A DNA stretch of 25,444 bases, taken from positions 1 through 25,444 of the forward strand of contig CAYWFC010000011.1 in assembly GCA_964457935.1 (NCBI GenBank), in the 5' to 3' direction. Below, one piece after another: positions 1-8,703 of the stretch (position 1 is the stretch's first letter; every line of letters begins with the position of its first letter). Position numbers and translations under genes: made by a program. Under the pieces are notes generated by a model. That model saw nothing but the letters and a program-made list of their open reading frames with translations, was not told where the DNA came from and did not search any database. This stretch comes from STF1-107 sp964457935 (GTDB taxonomy: Bacteria > Bacillota > Clostridia > Christensenellales > UBA1242).

Positions 1-76
1 CTTTTTGACATTTGCGCTTAAATCTCTTGATAGCACTGTCAGTAGACTCGTTTTCACCGACTCTAACTGTACTCAC
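1..76 (-). CDS. rpsU: 30S ribosomal protein S21 (partial, 3' end outside window)
   Basis: Ribosomal protein S21 is a small basic protein of the 30S subunit, near the anti-Shine-Dalgarno region. Only the first 25 codons are visible. They read STVRVGENES after the start and then DSAIKRFKRKCQK, which is the typical S21 N-terminus with its basic RFKR stretch. I chose a GTG start at 76-74, with GGCGG about 7 nt upstream. An in-frame GTG three codons earlier is possible but would add VKR before the family start. The gene follows hinT and has its own consensus promoter at 111-139. Placement next to mtaB and hinT is usual in Firmicutes. Recognition is firm although the gene is cut by the window edge. 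Confidence 0.88.
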   Translation of the reverse strand, partial: MSTVRVGENESTDSAIKRFKRKCQK

Positions 77-110
77 TCTTTTCACCGCCTTTTTCTATAA
101 ATTCCGCTTG

Positions 111-139
111 ATTATACAGCAAGACAAAAAGTTTGTCAA
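111..139 (-). promoter_or_regulatory. Consensus sigma-A promoter of rpsU
   Basis: On the minus strand the -35 box is TTGACA (139-134), the spacer is 17 nt and the -10 box is TATAAT (116-111), a perfect match to the vegetative consensus. The -35 box is one arm of the inverted repeat TGTCAA-N4-TTGACA (134-149). That repeat lies just after the hinT stop and could also act as a weak terminator, because a short T-run follows it on the minus strand. Confidence 0.85.
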
Positions 140-149
140 GTGTTTGACA

Positions 150-482
150 CTAATCTTTTAATTTTTCTCCGCCGATAATGTGGATATGGAGGTGTTTCAC
201 CGTCTGCCCAGCATCTTCGCCTTGATTAATAATCAGTCTATAGCCATTGTCTAATCCGAATTCTGATGCTTTGAGTGCTATCTTATTTAGGATATGGCTA
301 AGAGTCAGCATCCCCTCTTCTGTCTGTGATGACAAATCTGGATAATGGATGAGTGGGATAGCCAACAAATGAATTTTTGCGAGAGGATTGATATCCTTGA
401 TGATGATAAATTCTTCATCCCTATACAATACTTCGCTAGGTATAGTTTTGTCTATAATGTCACAAAATACACAATCTTTCAT
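150..482 (-). CDS. hinT: HIT-family nucleotide-binding hydrolase (Hint type)
   Basis: This is a histidine-triad protein of the Hint branch. Family members cleave nucleoside phosphoramidates and acyl- or aminoacyl-adenylates. The histidine triad HLHIHIIGG is near the C-terminus (about residues 97-105), and the N-terminus CVFCDII carries the two cysteines of many bacterial zinc-binding Hint proteins. The length of 110 aa is normal. The ATG start has AGGAG about 7 nt upstream; this site lies over the 3' end of mtaB, which stops 2 nt before the start codon. The pair is therefore almost certainly co-transcribed. The cellular substrate cannot be told from the sequence. Confidence 0.92.
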   Translation of the reverse strand: MKDCVFCDIIDKTIPSEVLYRDEEFIIIKDINPLAKIHLLAIPLIHYPDLSSQTEEGMLTLSHILNKIALKASEFGLDNGYRLIINQGEDAGQTVKHLHIHIIGGEKLKD

Positions 483-484
483 AA

Positions 485-1729
485 TTATTCTCCTATTAGT
501 TTGGCGTGCATTTCGCCATCGGAATATATTAATTCCACATCTATTATATCATTAATGGGTAGGGTTTTGTCAACTTTTATGTAGATATAATTGTCAGTAT
601 ATCCAAAAGATTTTCCATTCTCGACTTTTTCTATCAGCACGCTATGTTTAGTTTTGTTATTTATTTCATAAAATTTTCGCGTTTTGGTCGCTATCAAAGC
701 ATTTAGCTTTTTTATCCTACTATCGACAATATTAGAAGGAACGTCGCCAGATAATTTTTCCGCTACAGTGCCCGGACGTATGCTATATGGGAATATATGC
801 ATATTGGTAAACGGCATTTTTGATATATTGGCATAAGTGGTATCGAATTCTTCGTCTGTCTCGCCCTTAAATCCCACTATGGTGTCTGTAGAAAAGCACG
901 CCAACGGGAATGCTCGGCTAAGTTTGTCCATTGCAGACATATACTGCTCTATGGTATAATGTCTATTCATCCTTTTCAAAGTATCGTTACACGCGCTCTG
1001 CATACTCAGATGAAAATGCGGGCAAAAGTTTTTGCATTGTGTCAAAACTGATATAAATTCATCAGTCACGACATTCACTTCGAGTGAACTGATACGAAAA
1101 CGCTTACCTAATTTATCTACTGCTGAGACTAATTTTGCTAACGCCAATTCGCCATCTATCCTATAGTCTGACATATTGATGCCTGTCAGGACTATCTCTT
1201 TGGCTGGGCTGTGAGATATCTCGTCTAGAATATCAGCCATATCTCTGCTCCTGCTCCTACCACGCAGATATGGGACTATGCAATATGTGCAAAAATTATT
1301 GCAACCATCTTGGATTTTGATAAATTGTCTACTGCGCTCATTTTTAGCGAACTGCATATTGGCGTACTGCGACGGAAGGTCCCGGATAGATTTTTCGTGA
1401 TTTTCTATGTACTGAATGATATTGTGCTTGCCATTATTACCACAGATAGCCACGACTTGTTCGTATTTCAAAAACTGTTTGATATTATTTTGACTAGCGC
1501 AACCGCATACTACGATATTTGCAGATGGGTTGATTTTTAATATCTTGGCTATAGTCTGTCTGCTTTTCTTTTCTGCTGTTTTGGTGATTGCGCAGGTATT
1601 GATGATATAATAGTCAGCATAACATAGGTCAAAAAATACAGTATGACCGCTTTTTTCTAACTGCGATGCCATACTTTCGCTCTCGTATTCATTGACCTTG
1701 CACCCTAGAGTGATGATACATATATTCAT
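485..1729 (-). CDS. mtaB: tRNA t6A37 methylthiotransferase MtaB
   Basis: This radical-SAM methylthiotransferase converts t6A to ms2t6A at position 37 of ANN-decoding tRNAs. The N-terminal domain carries three cysteines for the auxiliary cluster (C10 in TLGCKVN, C46 in NTCAIT, and C75 or C77 in VVCGCAS). The radical-SAM motif CNNFCTYC is at residues 143-150, and a TRAM-like segment closes the protein (about 355-410). GCKVNEYES is typical of MtaB and distinguishes it from MiaB. The length of 414 aa is normal. The start overlaps the rsmE stop by 4 nt (ATGA), so translation is probably coupled. The order rsmE-mtaB-hinT-rpsU is familiar from Firmicutes. Confidence 0.95.
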   Translation of the reverse strand: MNICIITLGCKVNEYESESMASQLEKSGHTVFFDLCYADYYIINTCAITKTAEKKSRQTIAKILKINPSANIVVCGCASQNNIKQFLKYEQVVAICGNNGKHNIIQYIENHEKSIRDLPSQYANMQFAKNERSRQFIKIQDGCNNFCTYCIVPYLRGRSRSRDMADILDEISHSPAKEIVLTGINMSDYRIDGELALAKLVSAVDKLGKRFRISSLEVNVVTDEFISVLTQCKNFCPHFHLSMQSACNDTLKRMNRHYTIEQYMSAMDKLSRAFPLACFSTDTIVGFKGETDEEFDTTYANISKMPFTNMHIFPYSIRPGTVAEKLSGDVPSNIVDSRIKKLNALIATKTRKFYEINNKTKHSVLIEKVENGKSFGYTDNYIYIKVDKTLPINDIIDVELIYSDGEMHAKLIGE

Positions 1730-2445
1730 CTATGCCATTCTCCGCATTTTTCCATAATACATCCAGCCAGTACTGTAGTAGCCACTTCTGCTTTTAGTAT
1801 AGTTTTGCCCATGCTGATAGACCTAGCGCCTGCGTGGATAAAGTCATCCAATTCAGCAGTACTAAATCCACCTTCTGGGCCTATTACCATAGCCACTTTT
1901 TTGCTCGGCGATAAATTTATACTTTGATATGTATGTTCGTTTTCGTACGCCAGTAATACATAGTCATATTGGTCTAGACTCTGCAATATTTGTTCTTTTG
2001 ACTGAAGTGATATATTCAAACAATCTGCTCTCTCGCACTGTTTCGCGCTTTGGAGCGAAGTCATCATAAGTTTGTCTACTTTGTCACGTGAGATCTTGGC
2101 GTTGCTATACTCGGCTTCAAATATCACCAGATTGGTCACGTTTAATTGAGTGAGATTTTGGACTATAGTGGTCAATGCATCATTTTTAACACAGCCTAGT
2201 ATGACTGTCAGTTCAGTATTGGGGCGATTAGCATTTAGTTCTTTTGTCAGCACCTTTGCTTTGGCTGTATTTTTATTGTCATCAATGATTTCTAACGAAT
2301 AATCATATCCATCACCACAAAATGCCACTATATGGTCGCCGTTTTTTTGCCTACGGACGAGAATCATATGTCGGCTCTCTTGAGTAGAAAATTTGACTAT
2401 GCCATTAGACAGACTATTTATCTCAAAATAGTATCTCTCATCCAT
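1726..2445 (-). CDS. rsmE: 16S rRNA (uracil1498-N3)-methyltransferase RsmE
   Basis: RsmE methylates N3 of U1498 in the 30S subunit, using a C-terminal SPOUT (trefoil-knot) domain behind a small PUA-like N-terminal domain. The SPOUT cofactor loop IGPEGGFS is at residues 188-195. ILGCVKNDA (about 82-90) and a later helix containing QSAKQCER match the family blocks. The length of 239 aa is normal. The start codon shares one base with the rpe stop (TAATG), and the 3' end overlaps mtaB by 4 nt, so the gene is translated as part of a compact operon. The usual upstream partners dnaJ and prmA are not here; rpe and rlmN precede it instead. Confidence 0.94.
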   Translation of the reverse strand: MDERYYFEINSLSNGIVKFSTQESRHMILVRRQKNGDHIVAFCGDGYDYSLEIIDDNKNTAKAKVLTKELNANRPNTELTVILGCVKNDALTTIVQNLTQLNVTNLVIFEAEYSNAKISRDKVDKLMMTSLQSAKQCERADCLNISLQSKEQILQSLDQYDYVLLAYENEHTYQSINLSPSKKVAMVIGPEGGFSTAELDDFIHAGARSISMGKTILKAEVATTVLAGCIMEKCGEWHR

Positions 2446-3101
2446 TATTTGACACCTTTTAATTTCTTTATCGCTTCATAAGTATCATTATCGTACAGGT
2501 ATGACCCACTGACTAAGATATCCGCTCCTGCTTTGATACATTTATCAGCATTAGTATCGTTGATTCCACCATCTACAGAGATTAAGATTTTGTCATTCAT
2601 TTTTCGCAATTTCTTAATCTTTTTGATAGCATCTGGCTCAAAATCCTGTCCACCTGCACCTGCTTTGACAGACATCACTAGCACTAGATCGATTTCGTCA
2701 AGATACGGTGTCACTATATCTAAATCCTTGTCTAAATCAACGCAGAGCCCTACAGATAACTGATTTTTGTGGATAAAACGTATCATATCACGCAATGTTT
2801 TTTCATCTTTTATCGTTTCGGGATGAAAAATTAAACTATTGACGCCCGCTCGTATGTATTTTTTGTAGACATTTTCTGGATTTTGTACCATAAAATGCGC
2901 TTCCAAAAACAGAGCGCTGTTAGATTTGAGTTCTTTGACGTAGCTATAATCAATGGTACAATTCCGCACAAAAATGCCGTCCATTATATCCAAATGATAC
3001 ATGTCCGCGCCGTAAGTCTGTGCTCTCTTGATGTAATCTAATTGACTCGACATATTCCTGCCAGCAGGCATAGAAGATGCACTTACTAAAACTTTTGCCA
3101 T
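2445..3101 (-). CDS. rpe: Ribulose-phosphate 3-epimerase (divergent)
   Basis: This is a TIM-barrel epimerase expected to interconvert ribulose 5-phosphate and xylulose 5-phosphate. The catalytic and metal residues are present: H36 and D38 in YHLDIMDG, H69 in EAHFMV, and the aspartate of ISVDGGI. Three family blocks deviate. The N-terminal PSILSAD-like block is VSASSMPAG, the usual PGFGGQ reads AGAGGQ, and FVPN reads FVRN. I place the start at the ATG at 3101, with GGAG about 6 nt upstream; the longer reading frame would need a TTG that sits on this ribosome-binding site. The 218-aa length is normal. In many Firmicutes rpe follows rsgA; here it follows rlmN by about 55 nt. The family is clear, the exact sugar phosphate less so. 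Confidence 0.82.
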   Translation of the reverse strand: MAKVLVSASSMPAGRNMSSQLDYIKRAQTYGADMYHLDIMDGIFVRNCTIDYSYVKELKSNSALFLEAHFMVQNPENVYKKYIRAGVNSLIFHPETIKDEKTLRDMIRFIHKNQLSVGLCVDLDKDLDIVTPYLDEIDLVLVMSVKAGAGGQDFEPDAIKKIKKLRKMNDKILISVDGGINDTNADKCIKAGADILVSGSYLYDNDTYEAIKKLKGVK

Positions 3102-3156
3102 ACTTATCTCCAATATATTTATATCACAAACGCTAGGTCTAACACAATTATTTGTG

Positions 3157-4191
3157 CTAATTTTTTATATACTTTGCTCTCAGCATACCGCAAGCACCCG
3201 CTATGTCATTGCCCTGACTACGTCGAAGTGTAGCAGATATCCCCAGTTTGTTCAAATTATCTATAAAATTTCGTATCGTCTCTTTACTGACAGCTTTTTG
3301 TTTGTCGTCTTTTTCGTTGAGGTTGATCACATTGACGTGCACCAAAGTACCTGAGAACAATTTTGCCAGTCTTTTGCAATCTTCGACACTATCATTCACG
3401 CCTTTTATCAAGCAATACTCTAATATCACTCTACGCCCAGTGTGTTTGGCGTAGGCCTTTATAGCAGTGACCAATTCATCAAGTGAATATGCACGCGCGA
3501 TAGGCATTATGCTTTTACGCATATCGTCAGTACTGGCGTGCAAACTTATACATAGATTGATATTGAGATCTAATTTCATCAAGTCATATATCTTAGGGAC
3601 TATACCACACGTAGATAGTGAGATATTTCTCTCACTTAGATTAAATCCTTTATCATCAGTCACTAATGACAAAAATTTGATGACATTATCATAATTATCT
3701 AGTGGCTCGCCACTACCCATTAGCACTATGTTAGAGAAATTACGTTTATTGCATTCCCCATTGTCTGCATTCAAAACTGCTACAGCGCTCAGCATCTCAC
3801 CTGCTGACATATTTCTGATTAGACCGTTTAATGTAGATGCACAAAATGTACACCCCATCCTGCAACCAACCTGAGTGGATAGGCATATAGTGTTACCATA
3901 ATTTTGAGTCAACCAAACGCACTCGACTATATTACCATCGTTTAATTGAAGCAAATATTTTTTCGTACCGTCTTTCGACTCAAGATGCGTGTAAATTTTG
4001 ACAGGTTTGAGTATGTAGTCATTGCTCAAATCATTTATCAATTTCTTTGGCAGATTGCTCTCGTTGTAGTCTTTGGCATGCAAAATGCAGTCAAATATTT
4101 GCTGTAGACGATATTTTTCTTTTACTACATCTTTTAGATTTTCTTTTAGTTCATCTAGGTTATAGTCAGATAATATTTTCAACCTTGTCAC
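3157..4191 (-). CDS. rlmN: Dual-specificity 23S rRNA/tRNA adenine C2-methyltransferase RlmN
   Basis: RlmN is a radical-SAM enzyme that methylates C2 of A2503 in 23S rRNA and of A37 in some tRNAs. The CxxxCxxC motif is C110, C114 and C117 (VGCRMGCTFC). C103 precedes it in ICLSTQVGC, as in the family. C334 in GACGML is the conserved cysteine that is methylated during catalysis. LMGSGEPLDNYDNV matches the family GEPL block. The length of 344 aa is normal. The start is GTG at 4191, inside the 3' end of fmt (26-nt overlap), with only a weak ribosome-binding site; a TTG three codons later is an alternative. The overlap suggests translation coupled to fmt. rsmB, which often lies between fmt and rlmN, is absent. 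Confidence 0.95.
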   Translation of the reverse strand: MTRLKILSDYNLDELKENLKDVVKEKYRLQQIFDCILHAKDYNESNLPKKLINDLSNDYILKPVKIYTHLESKDGTKKYLLQLNDGNIVECVWLTQNYGNTICLSTQVGCRMGCTFCASTLNGLIRNMSAGEMLSAVAVLNADNGECNKRNFSNIVLMGSGEPLDNYDNVIKFLSLVTDDKGFNLSERNISLSTCGIVPKIYDLMKLDLNINLCISLHASTDDMRKSIMPIARAYSLDELVTAIKAYAKHTGRRVILEYCLIKGVNDSVEDCKRLAKLFSGTLVHVNVINLNEKDDKQKAVSKETIRNFIDNLNKLGISATLRRSQGNDIAGACGMLRAKYIKN

Positions 4192-5098
4192 CTTCGATTA
4201 ATTTACATCCATTCAAGAAGTCTTTGGCATCCATTATTTTCTTGCCTTGTGGCTGTATCTTGATGATCTGCACAGCACCATCGCGAGTGGCTATATGTAA
4301 TCCATTTTTTGATTTAGCGCTAAGTATAGTGCCAGCCTCGCCAGTACCAAAGTGCGAAACTTTAGCAAAGTAGACTTTGTACCTCAAGCCTTTGTACACG
4401 AAATAACTACCTACCATGTCCATGCCTTTTATTTTATTAGCGACATTGACTGATGTGTCGTCAAAATCTATCTGTTCATCAGCGACATTTAGCATTCTGC
4501 AGTGAGTAGCCAGACTCTCATCCTGATATACGCCTTTGTCTTTTAGAGCGTCAAAGTTATTCAAAAATTCCGCTATACTTTCCATACCTAGTGTAGATAG
4601 TTTATCAAACATACTAGATGCGGTGTCATCCTCTGTTATCTCTACAGATTTTGTCAGATAGACTTCGCCACAATCAATACCCAATTCGGTCTTCATGATA
4701 GACACGCCTGTCGTTTTTTCGCCATTGATAACAGCCCATTGTATAGGTGCTGACCCACGATATTTTGGTAACAAAGATGCATGTACGTTATATATAGCAT
4801 ATTTAGGTATATCCAAGATATTCTGTCTGATTATCTGTCCATATGATGCAGTCACTATTATATCGGGCGCAAGGTCTCGTAATACCTGCTCGCCTTCTTT
4901 ATTTAATTTTCTGAATTGGTACAATGGGATGTCGTGAGCGAGGGCAAATTTTTTGACTGGTGAATATTCCACTTTACCGTTTCTGCCATTGACCTTATCT
5001 GGCTGGCAAACTATAGCACTGAGTGTGTGACTAGTGCTAAGTATACCTTCTATGATTTTGACAGAGAAATCTGCCGACCCGAAAAAAACTATATTCAC
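4166..5098 (-). CDS. fmt: Methionyl-tRNA formyltransferase
   Basis: Fmt transfers a formyl group from 10-formyl-tetrahydrofolate to methionyl-initiator tRNA in the cytoplasm. The catalytic triad is visible: N104 and H106 in YNVHASLLP and D142 in GIDCGE. The signature PKYRGSAPIQWA follows at 111-122. The C-terminal part (from about 200) fits the tRNA-binding OB-like domain. The length of 310 aa is normal. The start is GTG, 3 nt after the def stop, with AGAGGT spaced about 6 nt from it. The def-fmt pairing is classic: one enzyme adds the formyl group and the other removes it from the nascent protein. Confidence 0.96.
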   Translation of the reverse strand: MNIVFFGSADFSVKIIEGILSTSHTLSAIVCQPDKVNGRNGKVEYSPVKKFALAHDIPLYQFRKLNKEGEQVLRDLAPDIIVTASYGQIIRQNILDIPKYAIYNVHASLLPKYRGSAPIQWAVINGEKTTGVSIMKTELGIDCGEVYLTKSVEITEDDTASSMFDKLSTLGMESIAEFLNNFDALKDKGVYQDESLATHCRMLNVADEQIDFDDTSVNVANKIKGMDMVGSYFVYKGLRYKVYFAKVSHFGTGEAGTILSAKSKNGLHIATRDGAVQIIKIQPQGKKIMDAKDFLNGCKLIEGDKVENII

Positions 5099-5101
5099 TG
5101 A

Positions 5102-5545
5102 TTACCTCTTGACTAATTTATCTATAAACAAAATCCCATCCAAATGATCATACTCGTGGCAAACACATATAGCAGTCCATTCATGGCAAGTGAGAGTGAA
5201 CTGATTGCCATATCTGTCGTATGCGCTGACAATGACGGTAGTAGGACGTTCAACGTATCCTGCCCTGTTCTTTACACTCAGACATGCCTCTTCATTGACC
5301 TGCTTGCCAGATACGCTCTCTATCTTTGGATTGATGAATTCGATATTCATATTGTTGATATTGATGATAAATACTCGCTTCAATACACCTATCTGCACTG
5401 CTGCCAAGCCCACGCCTTTCTCTTTTTGCAAAGTTTCTTGCATATCATCCAATAAATCCCACAATTTTTCATCAAATTTTTCTACTGGACGAGAAATTTT
5501 TCGGATAAAACTATCGGTGTGCGGTACTATATCTCTAATAGCCAT
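5102..5545 (-). CDS. def: Peptide deformylase
   Basis: This metal-dependent hydrolase removes the formyl group from the N-terminal methionine of new proteins. The three family motifs are present: GVGLAAVQ at 44-51, EACLS at 86-90 with metal ligand C88, and HEYDH at 130-134 with ligands H130 and H134 and catalytic E131. The usual EGCLS has Ala in place of Gly here, a small change that occurs in the family. The length of 147 aa is normal for a short Firmicutes deformylase. The ATG start has AAAGGAG about 6 nt upstream. It lies 10 nt downstream of priA and 3 nt upstream of fmt in one operon. Confidence 0.96.
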   Translation of the reverse strand: MAIRDIVPHTDSFIRKISRPVEKFDEKLWDLLDDMQETLQKEKGVGLAAVQIGVLKRVFIININNMNIEFINPKIESVSGKQVNEEACLSVKNRAGYVERPTTVIVSAYDRYGNQFTLTCHEWTAICVCHEYDHLDGILFIDKLVKR

Positions 5546-5555
5546 TGTTACTCCT

Positions 5556-7751
5556 TTAACGCAAATTTTGTGGATTAGTTTCCACGAAAATCGATATATT
5601 CTTTATAATTATATCACTTATTTTATAAATTTCATAGCGAATTGCTTCATTTGGGACAAATCTAAACAAAATCTGATATCGATATTTCGTTTGGATACGT
5701 TTTACTGGTGCTGGCATAGCCTGCATAAATATTATTTGGTTTTTGTATTTTTCTTTGATGACTTGAGCTTTTTCAAAGAGTTCTTTTGTCGTCTGGATAG
5801 CCAAATCATTATTTTCACTACTCACTAATATGCGCACAATGCTAGAATATGGCGGGAAGCCCGTAGTTTCGCGGATATTTATCTCTTTTTCATAAAAGCC
5901 TTTGTAGTCATTATTTATCGCATACCTATACACATAATGCTTTGGGGTATAAGTCTGGAGCACCACATGCCCATGGCCGTCTTTTCGTCCTGCGCGACCT
6001 GCCACCTGCGTCATTAGCTGGAATGTGTTTTCCGTCGCGCGAAAATCTGAATTGTACAAGCTCACATCTGCGTCTATGATGCCTACAAAATTAACTAACG
6101 GGAAATCATGCCCTTTGGCAATCATTTGCGTGCCGACCAATATACTAGGTGTCACAGCAGAAAATTCTGACAATATTTTTTGGTGGCCATTCTTTACTCT
6201 AGTAGTATCATTGTCCATCCTAAATATAGGGACATCAGGGAAGATGTCTTGCAATTCTCGCACTACTCTCTCAGTGCCAATAGCGCCGTATTTTATGGCT
6301 GTGCTATTGCAGTGTGGGCAATTCGTCAATGCTCTGTACTTCTTTCCACAAAAGTGGCATTTTAGCGTATCGTCTTCTTTATGATATACCAGTGACACAG
6401 CACAATCGTCGCATTTGGCTATATATCCGCAATCTCGACACATCATAAAACTAGCAAAACCGCGTCTATTGATGAATATCATGGATTGTTTTTTCGCTTC
6501 GATATTAGTTTTTAGTTTTGACAGCAATTCACGTGAAAACGGAGATGTATTGCCGTCCATCGTCTCTGTGATCATATCCACTATCTTTATATCAGGCAGG
6601 GCGATATCATTTACTCTATTAGGCAATTCTAATAGAGTATACACGCCGTCTTTAGCTTTTTTGTATGTCTCTATACTAGGAGTGGCACTACCTAATATCA
6701 GACTGCAATCATTATATTTGGCACGAAATCGCGCTACATCTTCAGTGATATATCTAGGGTTGGTCTCGCTAGAATATGATCTATCGTGTTCTTCGTCTAT
6801 TACTATTACACCTATATTTTTGAGAGGGGCAAAGATAGCAGACCGAGCGCCCAGTACTACTCTAGCATCCCCATGATATATCCTCAGCCATTCATCGTAT
6901 TTTTCGCCGTTGGACAGCCCGCTATGCAATACTGCGACTGTATCGCCAAATCGTGACTTAAATCGTGACAGCATCTGTGGTGTGAGTGAAATCTCAGGCA
7001 CCAGCATAATAGCAGTCTTCCCTTGGGATAATGCACGAGATATTATCTGCATATATACTTCTGTCTTTCCGCTACCAGTGACGCCATGCAAAACATACGT
7101 ATCAGTGCGAGAATTGATCGCATCTATGACTCTTCGCTGATCATTAGTCAGTTCTATTGGACTTTGGGTACATTCGGCGCACTCGATGTGTCTATATACT
7201 CTGCTCTCTTCTACCAAAATGTAATGTTTGTCCAAGAGAGAATTGTAAGCACTTCTGCCGAATTTATTGATAAGATTAGTGGACTTGTCCTTGCCATTGT
7301 CTTTGAGATAAAACAGCATCTCGCATTGTTTTTTGGCACGTCGACAATTATCTATCATCTCTGAGAACGGAATGTTTGCTAGATATGCGGTTTTTTCTAG
7401 CAAGTCTTTTCCTTTGTCTAGGCGGACTATAGACGGGAGCATTAGTTTGAATATGTCGCTATAACGCAAAAAAAAGTGATGAGCCATAAAATCACTCATA
7501 CTCATCATTTCCGGTATCAGCAATGGCTGGGTGTCTAGTACTTTGTTGATAGATTTTAGTTTGTCCAGCGGGCAATCAGTAGTATCTTTTACATTTTTCA
7601 CATATCCTAATACATACTGCCTACCAAATGGCACAGTCACACGTGCGCCGACACTTACTGGCACAGGCGTGCTGTAATCAAACACTCTATCAACGTTGTC
7701 GTTTGATACATCTACTATGACTTCAGCGATATTATTTGTTGACTTGGACAC
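5556..7751 (-). CDS. priA: Primosomal protein N' (replication-restart helicase PriA)
   Basis: PriA is a 3'-to-5' superfamily 2 helicase that recognises abandoned forks and loads the replisome. Domains in order: N-terminal DNA-binding region (about 1-110), helicase lobe 1 with Walker A GVTGSGKT (223-230) and DEEH box (319-322), an inserted zinc domain with eight cysteines (438, 441, 447, 450, 465, 468, 478, 481), and lobe 2 ending in the QVAGRAGR motif. The length of 731 aa is normal. The start is GTG, inside the last 20 nt of rpoZ, with GGTGA upstream. The usual rpoZ-coaBC-priA order has lost coaBC here. def follows after 10 nt. Confidence 0.97.
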   Translation of the reverse strand: MSKSTNNIAEVIVDVSNDNVDRVFDYSTPVPVSVGARVTVPFGRQYVLGYVKNVKDTTDCPLDKLKSINKVLDTQPLLIPEMMSMSDFMAHHFFLRYSDIFKLMLPSIVRLDKGKDLLEKTAYLANIPFSEMIDNCRRAKKQCEMLFYLKDNGKDKSTNLINKFGRSAYNSLLDKHYILVEESRVYRHIECAECTQSPIELTNDQRRVIDAINSRTDTYVLHGVTGSGKTEVYMQIISRALSQGKTAIMLVPEISLTPQMLSRFKSRFGDTVAVLHSGLSNGEKYDEWLRIYHGDARVVLGARSAIFAPLKNIGVIVIDEEHDRSYSSETNPRYITEDVARFRAKYNDCSLILGSATPSIETYKKAKDGVYTLLELPNRVNDIALPDIKIVDMITETMDGNTSPFSRELLSKLKTNIEAKKQSMIFINRRGFASFMMCRDCGYIAKCDDCAVSLVYHKEDDTLKCHFCGKKYRALTNCPHCNSTAIKYGAIGTERVVRELQDIFPDVPIFRMDNDTTRVKNGHQKILSEFSAVTPSILVGTQMIAKGHDFPLVNFVGIIDADVSLYNSDFRATENTFQLMTQVAGRAGRKDGHGHVVLQTYTPKHYVYRYAINNDYKGFYEKEINIRETTGFPPYSSIVRILVSSENNDLAIQTTKELFEKAQVIKEKYKNQIIFMQAMPAPVKRIQTKYRYQILFRFVPNEAIRYEIYKISDIIIKNISIFVETNPQNLR

Positions 7752-7932
7752 CTATTACTTCACCGTTTTTTATTTCATTGGCTGCGTACTCTATAGCCAC
7801 GCTACTGGACTCCTGCAGTAGACCTGGTATCTTGTTTTGCAATTCTTTCGCTCTAGCGCCCATTACTACAGTAGCAATGTAGACATTGCCCGAAGCTTTG
7901 ACTAGATCATCGATTGGTGGTTCAAATAACAT
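7732..7932 (-). CDS. rpoZ: RNA polymerase omega subunit
   Basis: Omega is the smallest subunit of RNA polymerase and helps fold and hold the beta-prime subunit. The 66-aa protein has the expected pattern: an N-terminal PPIDDLVK segment, VMGARAKEL with the basic helix, and a C-terminal AIEYAANEIKNGEV helix. The length is typical of clostridial omega proteins. The ATG start has AGGAG about 9 nt upstream. The 3' end overlaps priA by 20 nt, so the two are co-translated from one message. gmk, which usually lies just upstream of rpoZ, is missing; rnc occupies that side after a 117-nt gap that contains a possible promoter. Confidence 0.9.
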   Translation of the reverse strand: MLFEPPIDDLVKASGNVYIATVVMGARAKELQNKIPGLLQESSSVAIEYAANEIKNGEVIGVQVNK

Positions 7933-7987
7933 ACATCACACTCCTATGGTTTAGACATATTTTGCCTAAATATCCTATTTCTAGTAT

Positions 7988-8016
7988 AGAATAACACAGG
8001 TTTTGCGTTTTGTCTA
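7988..8016 (-). promoter_or_regulatory. Possible promoter of the rpoZ-priA-def-fmt operon
   Basis: On the minus strand TAGACA (8016-8011) is separated by 17 nt from TATTCT (7993-7988). The -35 box matches consensus at 5 of 6 positions and the -10 box at 4 of 6. A second -10-like TATACT lies 3 nt further downstream. The 117-nt gap between rnc and rpoZ is the largest in this part of the cluster, which supports a promoter here, but the match is moderate. Confidence 0.5.
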
Positions 8017-8049
8017 CTAAAAATGGATAATTTTTTCTGATATTTTGCT

Positions 8050-8703
8050 CTAGACATACTCTTTTGATAATTTTTGAAGTACTATCTTAGCTGCATTTTG
8101 CTCTGCCTCGCGTTTAGTACTACCCTGTCCGTAGCCTCTGTGCACGCTATCGAGATAGATATCACTTCTAAATGTGATTTGACCGCCTTTGTTCTCGAAT
8201 TCTGCGCTATCATATACCAATTTATATTTCAGTTTTTGACACAATTCTTGTAGATCACTCTTGTAGTCTTGCGCTTTGGGATTACTCTTGACATAATTTG
8301 GCAGATCCAGTAGGTTTATTACGGCTTTTGTCGTTTTCTTCAATCCCACATTGAGGTACATAGCACCTATCATACTTTCTACCGCATCAGCCAGCATTGA
8401 CTCAGAGACACTTAGTATGCTATGACCTATCCTTAGCCTGTCCTTGATATTCAAAACTTCTGCACATTTGTACAAATTTTGCCAGCAGACAAGGTTGGAA
8501 CGCAACTTTGACATTTTGCCTTCGTTAGTTTTTATGTGTTCGAATAAGTACTGACCAACTATTAAACTCAATACACTATCGCCCAAAAATTCTAACCTCT
8601 CGTTGCTGTCCGTCTTGTATTCGTTGGCATAAGAAGAATGTGTCAGAGCAGTTTGCTGTACATTGGGGTCCAATGAGTTAAATATTTCTAAAAATTCGTT
8701 CAT
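8050..8703 (-). CDS. rnc: Ribonuclease III
   Basis: RNase III cleaves double-stranded RNA, including rRNA precursors. The catalytic domain has the signature NERLEFLGDSVL at 34-45 (E35, E38, D42) and the second acidic block DAVESMIGA (about 104-112). The C-terminal double-stranded RNA-binding domain starts around residue 145 and contains KREAEQNAAKIVLQ. The length of 217 aa is slightly short but complete. The ATG shares one base with the plsX stop (TAATG), so translation is coupled. In most Firmicutes acpP lies between plsX and rnc; it is absent here. Confidence 0.96.
   Translation of the reverse strand: MNEFLEIFNSLDPNVQQTALTHSSYANEYKTDSNERLEFLGDSVLSLIVGQYLFEHIKTNEGKMSKLRSNLVCWQNLYKCAEVLNIKDRLRIGHSILSVSESMLADAVESMIGAMYLNVGLKKTTKAVINLLDLPNYVKSNPKAQDYKSDLQELCQKLKYKLVYDSAEFENKGGQITFRSDIYLDSVHRGYGQGSTKREAEQNAAKIVLQKLSKEYV

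Noticed and set aside
3102..3156. Separate promoter for rpe
   Set aside because: A TATAAA is present, but the best -35 candidate matches only 3 of 6 positions; read-through from rlmN is simpler.
5205..5828. 207-aa plus-strand open frame
   Set aside because: It runs antisense across def and the end of priA, both of which have clear motifs.
6415..6876. 153-aa plus-strand open frame
   Set aside because: Antisense to the helicase core of priA; no independent support.
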